The notes beneath the pieces were generated by a model. That model did not search any database, had not been told where the DNA came from, and was given only the letters and a program-made list of their open reading frames with translations. The position numbers and the translations under genes are program-made. This document shows, in pieces, positions 58,368 through 64,000 of a DNA stretch of 64,000 nt. Source of the stretch: Paucibacter sp. KCTC 42545 (GTDB taxonomy: Bacteria > Pseudomonadota > Gammaproteobacteria > Burkholderiales > Burkholderiaceae_C); contig NZ_CP013692.1 in assembly GCF_001477625.1 (NCBI RefSeq), positions 2,418,001 to 2,482,000 of the forward strand, given 5' to 3'. Numbering within the stretch: the stretch's first letter is position 1; each line of letters opens with the position of its first letter.

Positions 58368-60944
58368 TCACTGCACTTGCAGCAAGGCACCCAAATCATC
58401 CAAGTCGTTACGACTCAGCACACCCACCGCCTGCTTGAGCTTCAAGCGGTTCAGCAAGTAGTCGTAACGGGCCTGCAAGAACTCACGCTTGGCGGTGAAG
58501 AACAGGCGGTTGGCATCCATCAACTGGATGGGATTGAACAGGCCGGACTTCAGCCCTTCCTCACGCGCTTCCAGCGCGCTTTGCTGCGCCAGCACGGCCT
58601 TGCGCAGCGCCTCAACCGAGTCAACACTGGCCAGCACGCCGTTGAACGCGGTTCGAGCCAGGCGGTCGCTGCGGCGCAGTTCCTGCTCTTGCTCGTTAAG
58701 GGCTTTTTCCTTGCGGGCCACGGCCTCACGCACCAAGGAGTTGGTCATGCCGCCTTCGAACAGCGGGACGTTGACGCGCACGCCGATCTCGGAGTTGTTG
58801 TAGCGCTGACCGCGACCGAACAGCGAGCCACCCGTGTCTTGATTGGCTGTCGATGCCACCAAGTTGATGCTGGGCGCATAGCCGGCTTGCTGACGGCGGA
58901 TTTCCAAAGCAGCAATCTCGACGGACAGGCGTCGCGCCTGCAAGGCCAGGTTTTGCTCCAGCGCCGCGCCGACCCAGGGGCCGACTTCGGCAGGCATGGG
59001 CTCCGTCGGCGCAAAGTCGCCCTTGAAGCCGCGCAACTCGCCAGGTTCATCGCCCACAATTTCCTTCAGCGCCAGCCTTGCGTCTTCCAAGCGGTTGCGC
59101 GCTTCACGCTCACGCGCCCGCGCCTGCGCAAACCGAGCCTCGGCTTCAAAGAGCTGGGGCACATTGCCCAGGCCCGTGGACTTGCGGGCTTTGGCCAGCT
59201 CGAACTGACGTTCGGTACTGTCACGCTCGGCCTGTGCCAGATCCACACCGTCGGTGCCGGCCAGGACATTCAGATAGGCGCTGGCCACACGCAAGATCAG
59301 CTCTTGCTCGGCCGCCAGCAGATTGAAGCGAGACTGATCGATAGACAGGCCCGCCTGGCTGTACTTGATCGCCGCCGGCAAACGCAGCAGCGGCTGGGTG
59401 ATGGTCAAGGACAAATTGGCGCTGGGATAACGCGTCACCCCAGTGGGGAAGGTGATGTTCGAAGCCTGCTGAATATCCTGACGCAGATAGGACTTTTGAT
59501 AGTCGATCGACGCCGTCGGCAGCAAGGCGGCACGGGCCTGGGGCACGGCCTGCTGGGCAATGTCGAAGTCTGCTTTGGCGCTGAGGTATTTGGGATCCCG
59601 GTCCAGGGCAGAGCAGTACAAGCGGCTCAAGCCATTATTGTCTTCAGCACTTGGCGCACGCTGCTCAGGCGGCAGCAGCAGCAAGGGGCGCACCACCACC
59701 ACCGGCGCCTTGGGATCCAGGCGCTCGTCTCGGCGCGCGAAGGACGTTGCCGGGCGCGCTTTGCCGGCATCAAACGCGGGGGCGGCAGCACTCGGCAAAC
59801 GCAGGGCCAGCGCGTAACGGTCCGCGCCAGCGGCACCGTGCGAGAGCAAGGGCGCGGCGGCGGTCAAATCAAACACCAGGCGGGCCGAACCCAAACGGCT
59901 GGATTCCACCCGCAGCGCGCCAATGCTGGCATGCGGCGAGACAAAGCGGGCGGCGGCGTCGCGCACTTGGTCAGGCCGCCAGCCCAGCACATCCACCACC
60001 AAGCGCGGCGGCTCGTCCAGCGCATAGGACTGCAGGCGCGAGACCGGCACTCCGGGCAAACTCAGCTCAATGGCACGGCCTGACAGCTTGGCATCAATGC
60101 TGCGCAGTTGCACATCGTTAGCAGCGCCACCGGCCCCCAGCCGGGCCTGAGCCACGGCACGGTCTGCCGCCAAGCTGATGCGAATCAGGCCCTTGCCGTC
60201 GCGCACCTCACCCAGGCTATCCACCAAATCGACGTCTTCGTGGAAGGTGAACTCCAAGCGCGGAACACCGCCCTGCTGAGCCGCACTGACGCGTGCAAAG
60301 AGTGGCACGGCCGGCGCTTGGAATTGGCTGGCGAGCCGCTCGACCGAGGCCATGCTGGCCCCAGGGAACTCCAGCACCAAGCGTCCAGGCTGGTCCAGCA
60401 CGGACACCTCGGCCGCCAGCTCAGCGCTGCCAGAGAGATGAATATCCAGCAAATCATCACGCGCGGCCAAACGCAGCTCGCGCAGCTCAACAGGGGCGGC
60501 GGCAACAGCGACACTCAAAGGCGCCTGAGCCTGCAGCTGCAAGTCCCAGCGCGACAGCCCCGCGGCCGACGTGGTCAGCGTCTGGTCGATCAATTGATAG
60601 GTCGGCGCGAACTCGACCCAGAGCACCGCATCCTGGTTCGGCAGCACATCGGCACGCGCCGATTTCACCAAAGCCGGTACGGCAAGCAGCTGGCGCACCA
60701 TGCCGTCCAGATCGGCACGTTCCACTTGCTTGAGCGTCAAACGCACACCGCCGCCATTCTTTGAGGGCAGCATCTGGGTCAAACGCCCCTGCGGCAAGGT
60801 CAGCTGCAAGACGGCACTGCCATTGGCCACCGACTGGGAGGAGGCCGTGTAAGCGGCGGGGAGGCCAAAGGCCCACATCGGAGCGGCAACAACACAAGCA
60901 GCCACCGACCATTGAACGGCCGCAAGGGCCAAACGCTTATTCAT
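58368..60944 (-). CDS. AMIN-domain / TolC-type outer-membrane channel fusion
   Basis: A protein of about 858 residues. After a signal peptide ('ALAAVQWSVAACVVAAPMWAFG') come about 420 residues with three AMIN-like beta modules ('DQPGRLVLEFPGASM', 'DEPPRLVVDVLGWRP', 'LGSARLVFDLTAAAP'), domains that bind peptidoglycan in PilQ and AmiC. The C-terminal 440 residues are a TolC/outer-membrane efflux protein with the two helical repeats 'ASAYLNVLAGTDGVDLAQAERD' and 'QARYDYLLNRLKLKQAVG'. Classical TolC has no AMIN part. The ATG at 60944 is preferred because the signal peptide follows directly; the frame is open to 61013. It is the first gene of the giant-protein unit, 142 bp before the giant gene. 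Confidence 0.87.
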   Translation of the reverse strand: MNKRLALAAVQWSVAACVVAAPMWAFGLPAAYTASSQSVANGSAVLQLTLPQGRLTQMLPSKNGGGVRLTLKQVERADLDGMVRQLLAVPALVKSARADVLPNQDAVLWVEFAPTYQLIDQTLTTSAAGLSRWDLQLQAQAPLSVAVAAAPVELRELRLAARDDLLDIHLSGSAELAAEVSVLDQPGRLVLEFPGASMASVERLASQFQAPAVPLFARVSAAQQGGVPRLEFTFHEDVDLVDSLGEVRDGKGLIRISLAADRAVAQARLGAGGAANDVQLRSIDAKLSGRAIELSLPGVPVSRLQSYALDEPPRLVVDVLGWRPDQVRDAAARFVSPHASIGALRVESSRLGSARLVFDLTAAAPLLSHGAAGADRYALALRLPSAAAPAFDAGKARPATSFARRDERLDPKAPVVVVRPLLLLPPEQRAPSAEDNNGLSRLYCSALDRDPKYLSAKADFDIAQQAVPQARAALLPTASIDYQKSYLRQDIQQASNITFPTGVTRYPSANLSLTITQPLLRLPAAIKYSQAGLSIDQSRFNLLAAEQELILRVASAYLNVLAGTDGVDLAQAERDSTERQFELAKARKSTGLGNVPQLFEAEARFAQARAREREARNRLEDARLALKEIVGDEPGELRGFKGDFAPTEPMPAEVGPWVGAALEQNLALQARRLSVEIAALEIRRQQAGYAPSINLVASTANQDTGGSLFGRGQRYNNSEIGVRVNVPLFEGGMTNSLVREAVARKEKALNEQEQELRRSDRLARTAFNGVLASVDSVEALRKAVLAQQSALEAREEGLKSGLFNPIQLMDANRLFFTAKREFLQARYDYLLNRLKLKQAVGVLSRNDLDDLGALLQVQ

Positions 60945-61798
60945 ATCTGCAGTTGCGCACCCAGCCAGGCGCGCCCTCCCAACATAGGCCGAACTCATAT
61001 TCGAGTTCGGCACAGTATTTTTTTAGCCCTCGTTCCGGGCTTCAAGCCAGCAACGCACGAACATTCTTTTAATTCTCAGAACTTGAAAACTCACGCTCCA
61101 GGTCAATACCAAGCCCCTACATTGCCCGAGCTCGGCGTTCGCGGCAATTCAAAATCGAAGCCTCGCCTTCATCCACACCCTCAGCAGCCGTTTTGAGCTG
61201 CCAAATCTATGGAATATTCCCCTTGGGATGTTAACTGAGCCCCTGTTGTGCAAGCCCTGCAACTCGGTGATGAAACACGTGCTTTATTGTTCCTTTTCGC
61301 GAAATGAATTTGATTCCTCACGCCACCTTGACCAAGCCTCGCAAACTCGCATGGCCTTGCGATCAAACTCCACCCAGAGCCGAACCTTCCGATTAGAAAA
61401 ACCGCTCGTCGTTTCAGCAAAGATTTGGCTGCACACACGCCTTAATTAAGACGGTTTTGTGAATGTCCTGGCCATTCCCAGGCCGAGCGAAAAGGTTCGA
61501 CACAGACAACCGCCAGCCGCCAGCTCAGCCCAAACCTCGTGCGATATGCGCACACACTGCGACCGCCACACTCAGCCCAGGCCCCGCCGAGTGCGGGCTT
61601 TAGGGCCGGGATGCGGGGACGGTTGCGGGCTCAGCAGCATGAGCGTTGGCACGGTCGGCCGTCGCGCTCGCAGCACCGCGCAGGAAACAAAACTCGCCAC
61701 AGCGAAACGAGGCGCCCAATCTGCTGGCAAGATGCTGGCGCACAACAAGGTGCAAGGCCTTGCCCCCTGTTTTGTACCGCCTTCAATTGGACCGCCCC
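60945..61798. other. Divergent intergenic region (854 bp) before the giant-protein unit
   Basis: This region is more A+T-rich than its surroundings and holds no gene that I can support; the short open frames within it look random. It contains a 9-bp inverted repeat at 60988-61011, a run of seven T at 61018-61024, and two perfect 10-bp palindromes, GGAATATTCC (61211-61220) and CTTAATTAAG (61441-61450). It should carry the promoter of the 40-kb minus-strand unit and that of the thioesterase gene. I found no -35/-10 pair good enough to name. Confidence 0.5.
60988..61011. promoter_or_regulatory. Inverted repeat in the leader of the giant-protein unit
   Basis: GCCGAACTC (60988-60996) and GAGTTCGGC (61003-61011) are exact reverse complements around a six-base centre, 44 bases upstream of the TolC-like ATG. 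It could be an operator or a leader hairpin. On the plus strand a T-run lies a few bases further on, so a terminator for upstream-directed transcription is another reading. Confidence 0.4.
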
Positions 61799-62206
61799 AT
61801 GAGCTTGAACCCCCAAGACCTGCAAGATGCCATCCCCAAAATCTTCGCGCCCTGGATCGTGGACTTAGGCCTGGAGGTGATCAGTGTCGATGCCGAGGGC
61901 ATTCAGCTGCGGCTGCCCGTCGGCCCAGCGCTGGTGCATGTGGGCGGGGTGATGTGCGGACAGGCGGCGATGGCGGCCGCTGACACGGCCATGGTGTTGG
62001 CGATGATGGCGCAGCTGGGCGAATTCAGGCCCATGACCACGGTGCAGTTGCAGACCAGTTTTTTGCGCCCGGTCAGCGCGGATCACTGCATCGTCACGGC
62101 GCGCGTCTTGCGCAGTGGTAAAAGCCTGGCTTTTGGCAGCATCGATATTGCCAACCCGGACGGCCGCCTGGCCGCCCAATCCACCACCACCTACGCCCTG
62201 CTTTGA
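61799..62206 (+). CDS. PaaI-type hotdog thioesterase
   Basis: A 135-residue acyl-CoA thioesterase of the hotdog fold. The family pattern is visible in 'GLEVISVDAEGIQLRLPVG', 'VHVGGVMCGQAAMAAADTAMVLAM' (the helix with the catalytic region) and 'TTVQLQTSFLRPV'. The longer upstream frame lacks family similarity, so the ATG at 61799 was chosen. It hydrolyses an acyl-CoA, but the substrate cannot be told. It lies nine bases before the PAS-LuxR gene, so the two are probably cotranscribed. Confidence 0.87.
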   Translation: MSLNPQDLQDAIPKIFAPWIVDLGLEVISVDAEGIQLRLPVGPALVHVGGVMCGQAAMAAADTAMVLAMMAQLGEFRPMTTVQLQTSFLRPVSADHCIVTARVLRSGKSLAFGSIDIANPDGRLAAQSTTTYALL

Positions 62207-62215
62207 TTACGCCCC

Positions 62216-62770
62216 ATGCCGCTGGACTACCGCACCGCTTTTGACCACGCGCCCATCGGCCTGGTTCTCTCCGCAAAACGCCTGATCAAAGACTGCAACC
62301 GCCAGCTGCTGGCCATGTTCGGCGCCGAACGCGAGCAGCTGATTGGCCAGAGTTTCGAGGTGCTCTACCCCAGCCTGATGGAGTTCCAGCGCACCGGGGA
62401 GCGCATCGTTGCCAGCCTGGATGCGCAGGGCTTCTACGCCGACGACCGGGTGATGAAACGCGTGGCCGGCCCACAAGCGGGCCAGCTCTTCTGGTGCCAT
62501 GTTTCGGGTCGGGCCATCAACCCGGCCGACCCACATGCTGAAGGCATCTGGAGCTTTGAAGATTTGTCGGCCCACCGCCAAATCAAGGCCGAGCTGACGG
62601 CGCGCGAGCGCGAAATTGCCGCCCTGCTGATCGAAGGGCTGACCAGCAAATCCATCGGCAAGAAGCTGGAAATCAGCCCGCGCACGGTGGATGTCTACCG
62701 CGCCCGCTTGATGAAGAAGTACGGCGCCGCCTCGACGCCGGAGTTGATTCACAAGCTGGTGGTGAAGTAA
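62216..62770 (+). CDS. PAS-domain LuxR-type transcriptional regulator
   Basis: A 184-residue regulator. Residues 1-120 form a PAS domain ('FDHAPIGLVLSAKRLIKDCNRQLLAMFG', 'EREQLIGQSFEVLYP', 'GIWSFEDLSAHR'), and residues 122-184 a LuxR/NarL helix-turn-helix ('LTAREREIAALLIEGLTSKSIGKKL', 'SPRTVDVYRARLMKKYG'). There is no receiver domain, so it may sense a small ligand or redox state directly. It follows the thioesterase gene closely. The regulated genes are not evident from the window. Confidence 0.88.
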   Translation: MPLDYRTAFDHAPIGLVLSAKRLIKDCNRQLLAMFGAEREQLIGQSFEVLYPSLMEFQRTGERIVASLDAQGFYADDRVMKRVAGPQAGQLFWCHVSGRAINPADPHAEGIWSFEDLSAHRQIKAELTAREREIAALLIEGLTSKSIGKKLEISPRTVDVYRARLMKKYGAASTPELIHKLVVK

Positions 62771-62886
62771 GCCGCCGCGTCACCCTAGCGCCCCCAAAGG
62801 CCACACACACCTCGCACCAAGCCGCGAGGCCAGCAAGTCAGGCACCCCGAACCAAGCGGCAGGAGCTGAGCAAAGTCAGCGCAACC

Positions 62887-63759
62887 ATGACGACAAACCG
62901 AACCACCACCCTACTCCCGCTAGGCTTTGTGCTGCTGTGGTCCACCGGCTTCATCGGTGCGCGCTTAGGCCTGCCGCATGCGCCGCCGCTGACCTTTCTT
63001 CTGCTGCGCTACCTGGCGGTTGTCCTGCTGATGACCCTGCTCGCGCTGGCCACCGGCGCGCCCTGGCCGCGCACGGGCCGCCAATGGCTGCACCTGGGCA
63101 TTGCCGGACTGCTGATTCACGGGGTCTACCTCGGTGGCGTTTTCATCGCCATCTCGCGCGGCTTGCCGGCGGGTGTCACCAGCCTGGTGGTGGGCTTGCA
63201 GCCCTTGCTGACGGCCGTAACCGCCGGCCTGCTGCTCAAAGAGCGGGTTAGCCGCAACCAATGGCTGGGCCTGATGCTGGGCTTTGTGGGCGTGGCCATG
63301 GTGGTGGCGGGCAAGATCGGCACCGGCTTTGGCCTGCCGGCATTGCTGGCCGCGCTGGCGGCGCTGCTGGGCATCACGCTCGGGTTGATTTATCAGAAGT
63401 CGTTTTGCGCCAGCTTCGACTGGCGCAGCGGCGCGGTGGCGCAGTTCATTCCCACGGCGCTGCTGACCGGCCTGCTGGCCTGGGCCACGGAAGATATGCG
63501 GGTGGACTGGCAGGGCGAATTCATCTTCGCGCTGGGCTGGTTGACCCTGGTGTTGTCGCTGGGGGCGATCAGCTTGCTGAACTGGCTGGTGCGCCGCGGC
63601 AGCGCCGTCAACACCGCCAGCTGGTTCTATTTGGTGCCGCCCTTCACGGCGGTATTCGCCTGGCTGCTATTTGGCGAAACGCTCAGCGGCCAAGCTTTGC
63701 TGGGCATGGGCTTGGCGGTGCTGGGCGTGTATCTGGCTCGCCCGCCCGCGAAAGCCTGA
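62887..63759 (+). CDS. EamA-family (DMT superfamily) transporter
   Basis: A 290-residue inner-membrane protein with about ten hydrophobic helices arranged as two EamA repeats. Recognisable segments are 'VLLWSTGFIGARLGLPHAPPLTFLLLRY' at the start, 'GVTSLVVGLQPLLTAVTAG' near the first repeat end, and 'FYLVPPFTAVFAWLLFGETLSG' in the second repeat. Members of the family export amino acids and other metabolites. Substrate unknown. It starts 116 bp after the regulator gene. Confidence 0.9.
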   Translation: MTTNRTTTLLPLGFVLLWSTGFIGARLGLPHAPPLTFLLLRYLAVVLLMTLLALATGAPWPRTGRQWLHLGIAGLLIHGVYLGGVFIAISRGLPAGVTSLVVGLQPLLTAVTAGLLLKERVSRNQWLGLMLGFVGVAMVVAGKIGTGFGLPALLAALAALLGITLGLIYQKSFCASFDWRSGAVAQFIPTALLTGLLAWATEDMRVDWQGEFIFALGWLTLVLSLGAISLLNWLVRRGSAVNTASWFYLVPPFTAVFAWLLFGETLSGQALLGMGLAVLGVYLARPPAKA

Positions 63760-63784
63760 CGAATACGCCGACCCATACCCCCGC

Positions 63785-64000
63785 TCAGTAATGCGGGGGC
63801 AGCTCGTCGCGCAGGCTGCGAAAGCCCGGCGCGCCGCCATCGCCGCTGTGATTGCGCTGCTCGCGCAGCTGCAGCAGTTCGCGCGTCAAGGCCTCGATTT
63901 GCTGCTGTTGCCGCACCACGACCTCGTTGAGCTGTTCCAGCAAGTCTTCGGCGTAGCTGGCCTTGATTTCGAGTTCGGTCAGGCGTTTTTCGTTGATGTC
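63785..64000 (-). CDS. slyX: SlyX-like protein (5' end outside window)
   Basis: The last 71 residues of a minus-strand gene whose start lies beyond base 64000. The visible protein begins DINEKRLTELEIKASYAED, runs through a Gln/Leu-rich coiled coil ('LLEQLNEVVVRQQQQIEAL') and ends in 'LRDELPPHY', the typical SlyX C-terminus. SlyX is a small coiled-coil protein of unknown function, often near slyD. It converges with the EamA gene, 25 bp away. Confidence 0.85.
   Translation of the reverse strand, partial: DINEKRLTELEIKASYAEDLLEQLNEVVVRQQQQIEALTRELLQLREQRNHSGDGGAPGFRSLRDELPPHY

Noticed and set aside
61181..61438. An 85-codon minus-strand frame in the intergenic region
   Set aside because: No family resemblance, no ribosome-binding site and irregular composition; it is probably chance.

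Overview
The window looks like a chromosomal segment of a high-GC betaproteobacterium, most likely Burkholderiales near Roseateles/Paucibacter/Kinneretia. That placement is inferred from base composition, the cheR-cheD-cheB order, and a Ser/Thr kinase-PP2C-rph-rdgB-hemW block divergent from yicC. It was not checked by a database search. Both ends cut genes: radC on the left and slyX on the right.

Layout. (1) 1-981: the 3' end of radC and a coupled Smr-domain gene. (2) 1250-7647: a C69 dipeptidase and a small collagenase-like (M9) lipoprotein, followed by three catabolic genes (DapA-family lyase, 2-oxoglutarate semialdehyde dehydrogenase, FAD amino-acid oxidase). Together the three look like the lower trans-4-hydroxyproline pathway, so the block may scavenge collagen-type peptides. 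(3) 7644-9693, minus strand: diguanylate cyclase, FlhG-like ATPase and truncated haemoglobin, joined by two 4-nt stop/start overlaps. (4) 9882-14628: cheR, cheD, cheB and an EAL-CBS-GGDEF protein. (5) 14686-19324, minus strand: Hanks kinase, PP2C phosphatase, rph, rdgB, hemW, with yicC divergent only 31 bp away and followed by a very strong terminator.

(6) 20524-60944 is the outstanding part: about 40 kb on the minus strand with only short gaps. In transcription order it encodes an AMIN-TolC outer-membrane channel protein; a giant LEPR-XLL/DUF4347 surface protein; a DUF3467 protein; a GAF-HlyD adaptor; a PqqD-like/M50 metalloprotease/HlyD fusion; a shortened SecA paralogue; another HlyD adaptor; a TpsB transporter with three POTRA-like segments; and a 2,679-residue TpsA exoprotein. 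The giant protein is split. Its N-terminal 3,282 codons end at a single amber codon (48377-48379), yet the same frame stays open for another 3,410 codons of RTX-like and VCBS repeats. Read as one gene it would encode about 6,690 residues. I interpret the unit as a dedicated export and display system for giant surface proteins, in which a SecA-type motor, a membrane protease and tripartite (HlyD/TolC) parts serve a substrate without a normal signal peptide, beside a conventional two-partner system. I know of no characterised system with this combination, but could not search for one.

(7) 61799-63759, plus strand: a PaaI-type thioesterase, a PAS-LuxR regulator and an EamA transporter, followed by the convergent 3' end of slyX. 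No rRNA, tRNA, CRISPR array, transposase or integrase was recognised.
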